A stretch of DNA of 64,000 nucleotides, taken from NCBI GenBank assembly GCA_037043015.1, contig CM073323.1, positions 2,480,001-2,544,000 of the forward strand, in the 5' to 3' direction. The notes below the pieces were generated by a model. The model made no database searches. It was not told the origin of the DNA and saw nothing but the letters and a program-made list of their open reading frames with translations. Shown one piece after another: positions 49,358 through 63,270 of this stretch. A program made the position numbers and the translations under genes. This DNA is from Bryum argenteum. Taxonomy: Eukaryota > Streptophyta > Bryopsida > Bryales > Bryaceae. How positions within the stretch are numbered: position 1 is the stretch's first letter; each line of letters opens with the position of its first letter.

Positions 49358-50745
49358 TCACATCCACAATGTACTATAGGCTAAAACACTATACTAATAC
49401 CATTCATCTAATTAGTCCAAAATACCAAGAAGTCATTTTTGCTTTCTTAAGTACTTTCTTGGGCACCGTGAGGCACTTTGGATCACTTCGGAATAACTCT
49501 CATTTGAAACATTCGGATCATGATAGCTATTCAACTTAAGTACTCAAGAATTACCTAGGTTGAGTGCTTGTGGTTTTAAAAGAGTTCCTTGCCTCCAAAC
49601 GTTTTTGGATGACGAGCTTTATATAGTGATCTAACCAATTGTGTACTCAACAGTGCTTGGGCACCTTTGCTCAGTTTTTTATCAAATGCTCCTTCAATGT
49701 GAATGCTCGCCTTTTTGTGATTTTGTAGTCCCTTTTTCATAGCATTACACTGATTCCTAAGTCTTGCACGCGTAGTTGATTGAATGCATATTAACGACAA
49801 ATTAGTTATGAATTCACATGGAAAATGAATTTTGTTGAACTAAGAGAGTAGAGCATAAAGGTTATTAGGAGATAAGTATAGAGATGTGAACAAAACGTTT
49901 TGTGGATTTTGGATCTATTTTGAATTTTTGATGTAAATAGAGGCAAGTAGACATGTGAGTTTTATATGAAAGAATGATTAGCCATGGAAAAACAATTACA
50001 TTCGAATTAGATCAAATAGACAAATTTAGAGAGTGGCAAATGGACCTTGTGATGGTTCAAACAACTTAGACAACTCTCTTGTTGGAAATTTTTGGATCCA
50101 AATTGTTTGAGTATTGGATTTTAGATGATGTTTTTACATTAAAATGTTTGAGAAAAATCATGGTTTTTAAGAAGCTACGTATCTTTCATCCACTGTTGGA
50201 TTCCAACCTGACTAAAGTTCCTATAGTAAGAATTCATTCCTTGATCCCTCCTATGAGGAAGATATGACATTTACTTTGGACTAACCCCTTTGTAAAATTT
50301 GGTGTGGTTTTCATCCTTCCAAAGCTACAATCTACGTGAAGATTCTTGAGAAGATCTTTTTAATACAAGGGTGTTCTTGAGACGAAAGTGACCAACCTCC
50401 GAATAGATAATTTTGCTTGCAAAAGATTTGTAACAATAATTTTTAATGTCGATTAATTTGTTATTTCCTCCCTATACTTATACATCACTATCTTTGATAC
50501 GTCATGACTCTTATTTAGATTTCCATGACATTCAACAAGCTCAATAAAATAATATACGATAGAGAATTTATTAGCTTTCTTTACTGGTTCATACATCTGT
50601 AACGCTCTTTTGGAAATTGAAATATTAGGCTGGAAGTAAGCTACAATCTTCGAGGTTTGAAAGTTCAACGAGCACCTATACTTCAGTGGCTTTGACGAAA
50701 AGCAACATCCAGACTTCCCAGCTTGGTCAATCAAAACGATGCATA

Positions 50746-51039
50746 AGGTAGAGGCACCTATAACGGACCACTTAAGGATTTTAGCACATGATATTAAGGT
50801 ATATATATTTTTTTGAAATTTTCATGTTTGCAAACATGAGGTTTTTGTTGAATGCAAAAATTTGCATGATTTTATTTGCATTATTCAAATAGTTATAACT
50901 GTTTAAAGTGAAAAGTTGCTTGGAACCTAAAGCGGATCACATCCTCAAATATACATATGAGGTACACCTGTTTTTTCAAAATCTAGGAATTGGGCATGAT
51001 CGGTTATTGCTCACCGATCGGGAATAAGTCTGTCTACCT
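50746..51039. mobile_element. 294-bp MITE with TA duplication, unit 3
   Basis: Same element and same site as 40617-40910; TA at 50744-50745 and 51040-51041. Nearly identical to the unit 2 copy, so it was duplicated with the unit. Confidence 0.85.
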
Positions 51040-52051
51040 TACCATCGATGGAAACATGACGGAGGATTTCTGATATGCGGCTTTCACGTTTCCTCATCTT
51101 CGTCCATCCCCGGCGGTTTTCTAGCATGTGGGCCCCGATGGGTGACCCGGCCACGACCCAAACAATAGTAGCATCGAAGGCGGGTACGATTTCACTCCGA
51201 TACTTACGATAATGTCCATACGTCTCTTAACTCCACTACTTCCGCTCTCGGAAGGCGGCCATGGCTATCTGGTGCTAGACTAACCCACGAATCCGACACT
51301 GCAGTGAACCAACGACAGTCGGTATGATGTCGCATACAAATCAGCGTTTTCTTTACACGTTTCGGCCACTTGGATTCAACCTTCCTCACCTGCCTGTCTG
51401 CGCCTTGGCCCAACTTATCTCGCGATTGCGACCAGCTGCGGAATTGCTTCCTCGCTCTTCCTCTGAGGTAGGGTTGTCTAAACACGCTCTCTTGATTACC
51501 CGCTCACTGGATTTTCATTCCTCCTTCCATGCCCCTGCAACTACTCCTTTCTGCTAATTGAATCCCGTGATCGTCACTTTCAGCAGTCGAGGGTTTCAAT
51601 CGCGCGTGGATGAGGATTTCGCATGGGCTCTACTCGAATCTTCGTATCCCACTCACTCATTGTGTCGTAGGATAATGGTTGTTGAATTCGGGAACTGAAA
51701 GGCGTGGAGACATCGTTCGCTTGCTTCAACTTGCTACCTGGGTGGCGTTTGTGCATGCACGGGCAGAAACTGCGTAAGCTCTCAGCTCCAGGTGCTCTGT
51801 AACTTACGCCAAAGCTCAATCGTACTGGTCATGTAGCTATTCTGAGAGCGGATGCAGGTGCCGCTCTCGGAGTCGAAGCAAACACTTTGTTTGAATACTT
51901 GCTCATACTGTCTTTGAAGTTTGAGTGTAGGTATACATTTTAGTGATTGTCTGCCACCTCTTGTTCGATCCTGAGGAATCGAACATGGAGCTCTTTCTGA
52001 AAATTTGCGATGTCAGAGGCTGATGTGGTTTCGTGGCAGTTCTGTACGTAG

Positions 52052-54903
52052 ATGGCACACAGGGTCCCTTGGATGGATCCTTCCCAAATCCCAGATTCAA
52101 CATATGGGCAGCAACATAGGGAGTGGCCACACAGTTCACCTGTGCCTTTCAACCCTCACGCTTTCCAACTGTATCAGGATCCGAACAGCGGTCACATAGC
52201 TCAAAATGCACCTGGAGGTGAGTTGCTCACTCCGAGATAGGACTGGACATGTGCAATGATCCTGGTTGTTGCAGGATACAGTATTGAGCTTTAAAGACTC
52301 TCGGGTTCGTCGACTGTCAGCTTTCCAGCTCAGCACGTGAAATATGTAATAGAATGGGGCATGGCTTGTGCACCAGAGTTTGGTTGACAACCCCGTCTTT
52401 GGCGTGCCCTGCACAGCGGTATCGCAAGCACTCTGGGCGGGTTCTGTAGGCGCGACGTTGAATCATTCAGAGTACCCCGAAGCAGTGGTGGAGCATGCAC
52501 ATCCTGGTGTAGACGGTGAAGTTGCAGTGGAAGACGAGTTGAATAACTGCGATAAAGTGCCATGTCCGTCGATATCCGAAGGCAAGAAAGGCAGCAGGAA
52601 AAGGGGCAGGGACTGGACAGACGAGGAGACGTGGGTACTGGTGGAGTGCAAGAGGGCATGCTTCGACGACAGAGGAAGTCGGTATCGCAAGGAGAAGTCG
52701 AGTGCTACGAACTGGGACGCCATCGGTGAAGCAGTGAGTGAGAGGGATCCTGACTCCTGTGGAGCATGGGAGAGGACGGGGGACCAGTGTAGGCTACGAT
52801 GGGACACTCTGGTGAAGTCCCACCGACTAATCAAGGAGCGATGTGTGGAGAGTGGGAAGGGGTACGCCGAGGTGATTGCGGAAGATAGGAGGAGTTTGAA
52901 GCTGGCGACAACGTTGAAGCGGGAATGGTATGAGGTCATTGACAGAGTCTCCGGCAAAGCCCGGTCCCGGAAGCAGCGGAACTCGGGTGCGCGCAAGTCT
53001 AAGAATGGCGGAGGAGGTGATGGTCCGGTTAGTGGAGGTATGGGACGAACAGAAGCAGGTCCGCATGCAGTGGTTTTGGAGGGCGTGCCAGGCTTGGGTG
53101 CAGGAAGTATCGCAGGAGCACGAGGGTGTCCTGGAATGGCCAAGCCCAAACGTAAGGTGAGGTGTTGGGTGATAGAATGGACTTGGATGATCGCGAGGTT
53201 GACATGGAATGCTGCTTGTGCATGAAAAAGAGTTTGTTGAGATTTTAGTGGACATCAGAGTGATGTTTTTTGTGATAGAGACAAGGAGGGCACGCGCAGG
53301 GGTGATGGTAAGGAATATGATCGATCAGTCATGCGAGCACGGTTGTTTTGCAGAAGAGGCATGGTTGGGTTCTGTTGCCGTAGATGTGTCGATACATGTA
53401 TAGGTTGCAGGAATGTACGATAGGCGATGGTATTGCATTTTGTTATCGTTGGGTGTTACATGGATGTGGGTGCAGGCTGTAGAGAGATTCCAGGCGCTTG
53501 ATCCTCGATTGAGATCCACACTTCTTGATCTGGTCCTGTGTGGAGTACATTGTCGGGAATTATATGATTGTGCAGAATTTTTCGCGGATCAATATAAAAG
53601 CCTTTTGGGTACATGTGAATGGCTTTCAGTTGTTCAGAGTCGAAGCCGCTCGGATGTTTATGACGACGTAAGTTCTACTAGCCCCGAGTGTTGAAGCGAT
53701 TTATTCAGTTTTTTGAGTGTTTATTGTTGTCTTTTGAATGGTGGTGTCTTCGGCTCACTTGTTGATAGACTGGTAGCTTTGATTGCACGGTTCTAGAACT
53801 TGTGTTTAGAAGGAGTGGTGGTGATTGTGCATGAGTTGTGCACTTACTTGCGGATGTATATGTAATCACAGGTGAGCATGCTCATGACGATGAGACTAGT
53901 GAAACTTGATCCTGATCCTGACAATGCTTACAATGCTGGGTACGAGGAAGGAACTGATGGATACGATGATGAAGTACGTATAAAATGGTCATGTTTTAGG
54001 GTGTTGGAGAAATTTGTGAAGAAGCTCATTGAAAAGAATCCTTCTTTGGACACTCACGTATTTCTCAATGCCCTAAACCGCAAGAGGATTATTTTCAAGC
54101 AGGAGCCGATGACTCTGAATCTAGTAAGGGTGCTTACTTTGTTCTGCTGTGAGGAATTGGAAAGCATTGATTTGAGGGGCTTGCTAAAGCTAAGGTCGTT
54201 GACGATCTGCGATTGTCCGATGCTCAAGGAAATAACTGGGTGGAAATATCTTAGAGAGCTTGGTTGGCTTGAGATTGTAGGGTGCGATTCATATGCTGAG
54301 TATCCAAAACTCGAAGACCTTCCGTCTCTAAGAGTGTGCTTGATACTGATAACTTTGGACTTAGTAGAATATAGATTTGACATCAGCAAATATGTGCGAT
54401 TGCGTAGACTTGAAGTTCATTATGCAGCTTTGGAAGAGAGTGGGGATTTGAGTTCTTTGAAGTGCTTGGAATATTTATCGTTCCTCAGGTGTAAAGCACT
54501 TTCAACAATCGATGGATTGAGCGGATTACATTCCTTGACTAGGCTTATGCTTTACGGTTGCTATTCGGTCAGTAGTTTACCCGACATTGGTCATATGAAA
54601 GAATTGGTTCATATCGATATATCCCACACCAAGGTGTAAGAGATTCGAGGTATTGAGAAACTAGTAAGCCTCAAGTTTTTAAGTTGCATTGGCTCAAAGC
54701 TGAAGTGCCTCCCTGACCTCCATGGCCTACCGACGTTGGAGAAGATCTTTCTTTGGGGTACACCATTGATAGAAGATGACCCATCATCATTTTACTTTGA
54801 TAGAGGAGGTGTCTTTCAATTGTGAGGAGACCGTACTTGTAGAAGTAAGTGATATCAATGATGATGAAGACATGTCTTCTGAATCTTCTGATGATGAAGA
54901 ATA
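52052..54903 (+). pseudogene. Trihelix-LRR gene, unit 3 copy, with nonsense codon and 2-nt deletion
   Basis: Exons 52052-52217, 52417-53156, 53476-53667 and exon 4 from 53872, splice sites as in unit 2. Exons 1-3 are open and the trihelix domain is complete. In exon 4 a GAA codon has become TAA (54637-54639; unit 2 reads GTGGAAGAG), ending the protein inside the LRR domain after ISHTKV. Further on, two bases are missing near 54803-54808 (GATAGAGGAGG against GATAGAGAGGAGG), shifting the acidic tail out of frame. A truncated protein of about 620 aa could be made. Confidence 0.7.
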
Positions 54904-56610
54904 ATTTTGGATAGAGCAAATTGTTCCGGTAGGAGTGATTGTAGCAGTGAGTCATCAGTAGTCATGGTCTTTCGGCGTAGAAGAAATGTGGGTAAACATG
55001 AAGGGTTTGCAGTTTTTTGATGGCATAGGCTTGTGCAGTGGCTTCTGAGCATTATGACTTCTCAGTTTCATCTCTTGCATTCTATTGCCACGGCAGTTTG
55101 GGACACTAAACAATTACTTTGAATTAATGTTCTGTGCGGTCTGAGCTTTGGCTCGACCAGACGTGGAGTCTGTGTATGTTTGTGTAATAAAGGGACCGCA
55201 ATGGTGGAGGAGGAGATGTTATTTACTAGTACCGCATTTGACATCCAAATTGCTTGTATTTCCACAGGTGAGCATGAGTTAATTCATGTCTTTATGGGTC
55301 TCTGTCCATGCTCGTTTTAACGTCATTAGACCATTTGGCCATGGTAAGTGAATGTAAGTCATCAAACTAATGTTGATGATAGGATTGTCCTATTGAAGCT
55401 CCTTCATGAATTCATGGTTTGACCTTGTACGATATCAATGTCTACTAGTGCACAGTGTTGAGAACCGCTCCTTATTGTTAAGCATAGAATCCATAATCCA
55501 AATAAACAAACATGTTAAATTTGGAATCATCTTTTAGTTAAATCATAGTGTGCTACTAAACATGGACTTTAAGTGTGGAAAGGACTTTATTGAATAGCAT
55601 TCCTTTTTGTTTTTATACCCCGTATATTATCATTTAAGCTTGTTTGAGTCACTAGGAAATCTTGGACAACCTTATTGTATAAAATTGAGGCAAACTTCTA
55701 ATACAAGATCTTGAAACTAGAACATCCATTCAGGTGCTTGCGTTGTTGGTTTTGAGAAAACAAAAGTATTTAACATGATCATAAGCTATGACTACTTTGT
55801 TTAGTTCTGGACGTTGATGACAGTTTGAAAAGAGGGTTTCAAACTTCGAGGTCCAAACTAAATGCCTTAAATTTGTAAACTTCTATAGCCAAACAAGTGA
55901 ACTATGGAGGATGATGAAATGTAAACATTGATTGCATATTTCCTATTACAACTGCTACCAAGAAATGGATGATCTAAATGTAGAATGGGTCACAAAGAGT
56001 GAGTCGAAACTAAAATGCATAGTGATGGCTTTGGCAGCCATAACGAATCTTTTGAGGTGAACCAACACCTAAGGTGATAGAAGCTTGGTGTAGTAAGGGC
56101 TATATTGGTGAATGAGAATGTTTGAGGTAGTTTCCAAAAATAATTCTTTCTTTGTTCTTCACGCACCTTGTGTTTTCCGCTTTGCCAAAATGTTCTAGAG
56201 TGAACCCAAAAGGAGAGAAATTCTCTACATGACTTAAGAAATAACGCCTTCACCAAAATTATATCTTTGACAGCATAGATCATGAGATCCCTATTGTTAA
56301 TTCTGATAAAACCTATGGCACACTAATTGGATGACTTTGGACAAAATCCTGCATTTCAAAAAAAAATGTGTACAATGATTTCTAAAGAGAGTGATTGAAG
56401 TCAGTGCACACTACTCTCCTTTTTGGGTAAAAGCTGAACAAGCAGAATCGAATGTTCTTTGATAACCTCGAGCTGAAAGCACGATGGGACTTCCAGAACA
56501 TGTGAGATGAGGCTCTCCGGCTTCGCCCAAACATACAATTTATTGCATACCACCGATAGAAACACTGCAAGGAATTACTGCTATGCTCTCACATTTTCTT
56601 ATCTCCAATA

Positions 56611-56964
56611 GATATAGAAATTTCGGTCCCTTTCTAAGGGGCCGTCGTGAATGAAGTGTCTGATTGTAATACTAATTACCCAATGGCCTCTGATCAAGGG
56701 GAAATTGAAACAATAGCACTTCCCCCTTTCAAGGGTGGACACTATAACTATGTTACTTTCTAGCTAGTTACTAGTTCCTTGAAAATACTTAATATAGTAT
56801 CCCACAAAGGGCTAAGAGGTACATATAGAACAAGGTCCAAGGACCCTCACCATATTTGGGTGGACAATGGTGGTGAGCACCACGCCGGCATCGGGAGTAA
56901 AATTCACGACCTCCTCTTTGGGGGCCATGAGCCCCAACCACCACGCCAACGCCTATGGTGCCTT
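56611..56964 (-). mobile_element. tRNA-derived SINE, reverse copy in unit 3
   Basis: Orthologous to the copies in units 1 and 2, more diverged at its 3' end (GAAATTTCTATATC). The region corresponding to the B box is drifted. Confidence 0.8.
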
Positions 56965-56988
56965 AGATGACCCAAACGTGATGCTTAG

Positions 56989-57529
56989 CCCCTAGGAGCC
57001 CAATCAATCATTTTTTGGTCGATTTCATATTTTCAGGAGCTGTAGGAGACTAATAGAAGAAGTTCTTTGAACCCATGTATTTTCCCCAAGAGTTTGGTGA
57101 GTTGAGAACCCTATCCAATTTATGAAATCTCGTTATGATTCATAAATTGATAACAATAGGCCTCCACACAAAGACACGGCAAGGTTTCATTAGTGTTTGA
57201 AATCTTGCTACTTTGGGAAACAGATGAAGCTCGTTCTAGGTTATCACTTGTCTTTCTCTACACTATCATATAGTATGTGATATTAGCCAATCATGTCAAT
57301 TTCCAATTCTTAATAAAAGAAAATACATCTCTAATTGATTTTCAAAGTTCCAATATTATTAGTTTAATGTAACAAAATAATGTCTCTTCTTAGAAAATTA
57401 ATTGTGGATATTTGATTTATGTCTTAGGATCTCCATATTGTCTTTTGAGCAAAATTTACAAAAGAGTCACCAAAAGCATACTTTTTAATACATCAAAGTT
57501 TCTCTCCAAACCCCTTGGGTGTTTAGAGG
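56989..57529. mobile_element. TTAA-type element, unit 3 copy
   Basis: Counterpart of 33428-33969. The left TTAA has mutated to TTAG (56985-56988); the right TTAA is intact (57530-57533). Ends CCCCTAGGAGCCCAA and TTGGGTGTTTAGAGG. Confidence 0.6.
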
Positions 57530-57843
57530 TTAAGGAAGAGTGATGAATAATGGCTCAAATTTGAGAGTAGGAAATTTGAAGTAAAGTATAGAATGTGAGT
57601 ACTTTTTATACGTAGACAAAGTAAGTAGAAGGATAGTCAAAGGGGATCATTCATTGTTGGACTCTTTTCCAATCTACTATGAGTTTTTGAAAGTGGACTT
57701 GTAGGAGTTTCTAAGATGATGCACTAAATTAACATCTTATAAAATTTGGGATGAGTACATGGTACTATTTCATTGTGAAGCTCTTATTCCATATAGTGAA
57801 GAAGCTTAGCGCTCCATTACTGAGACCACTCTATTCTGTTGGA

Positions 57844-57940
57844 CTCTCCCTTGCTGTAATACTCCCTTGTTGTAATACTCCTTTGTTGTAAAAGTCCCTT
57901 GCTATAATACTTCCTTGCCATAATACTCCCTCACTGTAAA
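57844..57940. repeat. 16-bp minisatellite, about 6 copies (unit 3)
   Basis: Expanded counterpart of 34285-34348; unit ACTCCCTTGCTGTAAT with several variants. Confidence 0.8.
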
Positions 57941-58352
57941 TGAACACCGTATTTGTTAAAGCTGCACCCAATAAGTGCAATGTCAATTTGGACGATGATA
58001 TGTCAAAATCAACAGTTTTTCCAATTGGGTATACCAAATCATCAAAATGCAAGTACTCAGATTTCTACATTAAAAGGTATATCAAAATAATGTCATTTGT
58101 GACTTTCAACCTTTGACTAATTATTATTTGAACATTCATGATGATTTATCATAATTTCATTCAAATTTGGTTGAACATACATTGTACATCCATTGCAACC
58201 TTAAGATTCTTTCTACTTGATACAAGTTTTCATTTTGTATGCAACTTTTGTGGTTTTGTAAGTTTTTTGCATATTTTAACAGATACGTTAAGCTGGAATA
58301 TATATCTTTGCGTATAAATTTAGAAAACTCCAAACTCACGTAGTTTATTAAA

Positions 58353-59855
58353 TCTATATCTATATATAGAAAAGAACACGATTACCTGCTAGCGATCCTT
58401 TGCAGGTTGCCCAACCTGATGCAGCCGGTTTTCTCTGTTTGCCCTTGGTGATCCTTCCCGGTAGTAGGGTGGTTTGCCCATGAGAGTATACACGGTATGA
58501 AGAGTTTTAAAGATTTTGAAGGATTTCCGTAGGTGGTACTTGATTTTTATTAAGAATTTATAAAATCTCATTAACATAACAAGAGTCGAAGGGACAAGGA
58601 ATGTGGAACATGTAAAATGGAGCAAAGTAAGGAGTAAAGAGGAGATCGACGGAACATGGAACAAGAACTAGAAATTGGGCACGGAGAATGGGAACAAAAA
58701 CAAATAATGAGAACCACATGTCAATGTATGATAGGAACTGGGAACAAATTATGGAAATCGGGAACAAATGATGAAACCAAGAAGGGAAATTGGGGGATGG
58801 CCGGATCGGGGAGCCGGAATCGGGAACAAAGGATGGAAACCACGTAGGGATCCATGGAATGAAGGATATCCTAAAATTCTTATAAAGCAAGGAAATACAT
58901 TCAACGAGAGAATCAAGGATAGGGGTCAGTTCTTAAGGAGCACCAAATAAAAAGCTCATCCATCGGGATGAGGGGGAGAAATTAATCAAAGACATGCATG
59001 GTCATGGCCATTATCAGTTGGTCATGTATACACGACATAAAGAGTAACTGTTCTAAAGATTTTGAAGAGTTCTCTAAATGGTATGTGGTTGTTATTAAGA
59101 GTTTATTAGATCCCAATAATAAAAATACAAGGAGTTAAAGAGACAAGGAATATGGAACATAAAAATGGGAGCAAAGAAAGAGTCACTTGAGGGGAGATCA
59201 AGGGAACATCGGAGGGGAACCAGGAATTGACATTAAAGGATAAGAATTACGAAAGGAGGATGAAAACTGCTAACAAATAATGAGAACCAAGAACGAATGA
59301 TGGGAACTACATACAAATGATGGAAACTAGGAACAAATGACGGAAACCAAAAAGGAGAGTTGTTGAAAGACAAAAGAAATGATGAGAACGGGGAACGGGC
59401 CAAAGCATGGCTAACCCAGAAAAAGGGAACGCAGGACATGCTATAAATCTTAGAAAGTAGGAAGACCATTTACGAGGGAACCGAGGATAGGGTGTAGTTT
59501 TTGAAGAGCACCAAATAAAGTGCTTACCCATGGGACGAGGGGAACTTACTCACTAATTAACTGAATACTTTTTCTTTTTTTTTTTTTTTTTTTTTTGTCG
59601 AAAGGACATCGGTATACAGAAGTCCTAACCTATATCCTTCGGACTAGGACATCAAAAAGGGCCAATCAATTTATTTTTTTAAACACGTAAGAAACTAAAA
59701 ATTTAAACTCAGGTATAAAAAGAAATACGTAGTTGGAGGATTCTCAATAGGGTATAATTATTTTTTATACCTAGGTCTGAATTTTTTACATGTTTTCATA
59801 AATTTCGATCTTACCTTTTTGATGTCTGTGTCCGGCGGACACAGGTTAGGACTTG
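58353..59855 (+). mobile_element. Non-autonomous Helitron-like element in unit 3 (1503 bp)
   Basis: Starts TCTATATCTATATATAG and ends GTGTCCGGCGGACAC + AGGTTAGGACTTG. Lies between A (58352) and T (59856); the uninterrupted site in unit 1 is TTATTAAATACCAGA (A|T at 34760-34761). Almost identical to the element at 35823-37320 but in a different place. The hairpin stem is conserved while its loop differs by one base. Confidence 0.8.
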
Positions 59856-62800
59856 TACCACATAAGAACATAACGTTGTTTTGCATCTGAAGCAATAAAG
59901 TGCATCATGAATTATATAATATACATCTCATACTACATTTCTATCATCATTCCTTAGAGGATGATTCTAAAATTGACTAACCGCTTCTCTAATGTGTTGA
60001 CTCCTTCTTGGTACCAACCATGGCTCCACGTACTACACTTGTGCAAATTTACCATATAGTCAATTGATCCACAAATTCCATCGCCACCTACACTATCGCA
60101 TGTAGCACCTCATATGACACTCAATCCAACTCTAAACTACCTTTGAGAATATTGATGCATTTTCGTGTAATAACCTTCTTTGCTTTGGCTTTCTAGGTGT
60201 TTATTCCCTAAAGGCCCAATTGATGGTACATAAAGTTTTAGCTTTCTCCAAAATTAATCAAGTCAATGAATGAACTTTTATATTTTGAGAATAAGATCAA
60301 AGAGTTTGTTATAGAAGAATCTTCTAAGGTACTTGTGCAAGAAGTTTTCTATTATATTCAAGTTTGCTTACTACAGGAAATGGGAGATCAAGAGAATTCC
60401 AAGTGGCCCTAAACCCTACGTGTCATTGAAATCAAAGTTACATTTGAAGTTGGAAATTGGAGTCAAGAACCCACCTCATTCTAAAGCTTAAACCTAATTG
60501 GCTAAAATTAGTACCTCAAAACTACACATGGTATCATTCTTACCTTATTTGTACTTGAAAGCCTATAAGATAGCAAATATAAAACCCAATAAAGATAAGT
60601 AAATAGAAAATAACTCTTGACTTCCTAAGTTTTATTTAAATCCTTTGGTTTTCTAAAACAAGTCATTCTTAATCGTGACAACCCTTTTAAGTTTTGAATT
60701 GACTACAGAAGGCATCATTTTATTGAATTTCAAAGTTTGATTCTCTTAATTCAAATGATTATTATTTGAAAATATTAATTGTCGCAGTTATTTCAAGGAA
60801 CAAAACCATGCTAGAGTTACCAAGGGTCATATTATATTTAAGCCATTTTAAACCCCGTGGACTTTTAGTGGATGATAACTCCATCATATAACATTGAAAT
60901 CATATTTTGGTTTGTAATGTTATTATAAAAGAGAATGCCGGAATATCAATTGAGACCATAAGATTGTTGTGTTGAGCTTACTTTGCTTTTCATAAACTTG
61001 ATCTTTCTTACGTTCACTTTTCCTTGAAATTAAGGATTTGAGTAAAATAGAAACTCTTTTCTATAACTATTTCTTAGAGCTCTAGGGAGCCATTTTTGAT
61101 AGTTAGTCGATTTTGAGCAGCCTACCTTAGTACTCCTTAGCTAGAAGCAATTTCACCATGAGAAGGGTGCATTGAACATTCTGGAAGAGACATGTTACCA
61201 AGCGGGTGGTCTTACCAGGTTTGGCACCATTGATTCACATAGAGATGATGAAAAACTACATGATGAAAAAATAAGTCATCTTTGCAAAAACCTAATTTTC
61301 AAATGGTTAGGTTTTGGAGGGGAACTTTGTAGGCTAGCACTAATCACTAGGCAAAGGTCACCACAATAGCAGACAATGCTAAGAAGATGACTTGAACGAG
61401 CTGGCCGAAGCGCTCATAAGAAGAGGCGGAGGAGCTTTATAGTGTCACAAGTAAGCACCAAGGTGGGGCATGATTGCACATTTCCACAACAAGGAGCTTT
61501 CACACTACTGCGCGGGCGGACGTCTTTGTTAGTTTTCCTTCTACTCTAGGGTGACTCCTGGCTGCAGCTTGCCGCAGTTTGCCGTAGCAAGGGCTTACAC
61601 CTCCGCGGGCGCGGAGGTCTTCGTTCCTTTCTCTTACATAGCGGTTTTGAACTTCTAAGGGGAAAATCTCTCACGGTCTTTCCCTACTCAACTTGGGATT
61701 TTTCACATTCTCCTTCACACTCAACATGTGCTCGCGCAAAAAAAGTCATGAAAATCACGAGGTGAAGTTGGAGTTGTGAACTCACAAGAAATGCCGCCAC
61801 TGCTTCAGGACGGTGCAGTTTTATAAGCTTATCGGAGCTTGCCTGAACCAGCGACAATTTTCACCTTTTCATGTCAAATTCAGGATTAAGACATATTGAG
61901 CAATTCATGTCAGCACCATGAACAGCTATATCGTTACCCGCTATATGCGTTTTTTGCTTTTAACCCAAAATTGCGCCTTTCTACCACCTTGTTGGAATTA
62001 AGGTATGGTCATATTATTTACTGTTTTTTTTACTTTCAATCGTAAGATCTTGAACCTAGCCATAAGAAACAAGTGCCATTTAACTTTTAGTAACATTTGT
62101 GAGATCATATTGTTCAAAGTTGACGCAAAGAATTCATGGTTGTTGCTTGGGAAACATAGTCTACTTTGTGCAAAGGAGGACCTTATGATTGTCTCCCCAA
62201 ACATTTTGCTCATATTTTTTTTTCCCGTGTACATAACTAAGTTGAGTAGTTTTATGCAAAAGATTTGAGACTTATAAAACTTTGATCTTCAAGAAATTTA
62301 TTTTGAAAAAGAAGGTATGAAACCAACAATAAGGAAATACAATCATGCATCACATTAGATATATTTAGTTTGAGAAAAAACTAAAAGTTGACTAGTTACA
62401 TTCATAAGTTTGTGAATTCTGGTTTTATATTTTTTGATAATTTTGAAATTAAAGAAATTATAATAATAGAGATTTCTAAATCTTTTAACTTGACAAATTT
62501 TGGAAGTTTTTTTAAAACAGTTAAAACTTGGAAGCCTGCTTTTCTAAGATTGTTATGATTTCAATTTGCATCACTTGACAACTTGATTATTAAATTGATT
62601 ACCAACAAATTACAAAAAGGGAAGAATTCTAAAATATATTTTATGTAGAAAGTCTTATTCTAACCACCCATGTGGGCTTGTAAACTAAAATGGACATCCA
62701 AGAGATTGGATAGTAGGAATGTAACTTTGCAAAATTTTACCACATACACCATACAGAATTATCTAGGTTGGGAGCTTGTAGTTTTGAAGGAGTTCCTTGC

Positions 62801-63270
62801 CTCCATATGTTTTTGGATGACGAGCTTTATATAGTGATCTAATCAATTGTGTACTCAACAGTGCTTGGGCAACATTGCTCAGTTTTTTATCAAATGCTCC
62901 TTCAATGTGAATGCTCGCCTTTTTGTGATTTTGTAGTCCCTTTTCCATTGCATTACGCTGATTCCTAAGTCTTGCACACATAGTTGATTGAATGCATATT
63001 AACGAGAAATTAGTTATGATTTGACATGGAAAATTAGTTTTGTTGAACTAAGAGAGTAGAGCATGAAGGTTATTAGGTGATAAGTATAGAGGTGTGATCA
63101 AAACTTTTTGTGAATTTTGAATCAATTTTGAATTTTTGATGTAAATAGAGGCGAGTAGGCATGTGAATTTTATATTTAAAAACGATTAGCCATGGAAAAA
63201 CAATTACATTCAAATTAGATCAAATAAACAAATTTAGAGAGTGGCAAATGGACCTTGTGATGGTTCAAAC

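Larger units (their letters stand above)
39921..50060. repeat. Tandem array unit 2 (about 10.1 kb)
   Basis: Same order as unit 1, but with the 294-bp MITE near its left end, no Helitron-like insertion, no 72-bp MITE, and a deletion of about 1.8 kb at 46876. Contains the only open trihelix-LRR gene. Confidence 0.9.
50061..63270. repeat. Tandem array unit 3 (about 13.2 kb)
   Basis: Same order as the others. Has the 294-bp MITE, the reverse SINE, the TTAA element and a Helitron-like insertion at a position different from unit 1. Near-identical to unit 2 over roughly 40.6-42.1 against 50.7-52.2 kb, suggesting that these two are the most recent duplicates. Confidence 0.9.
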
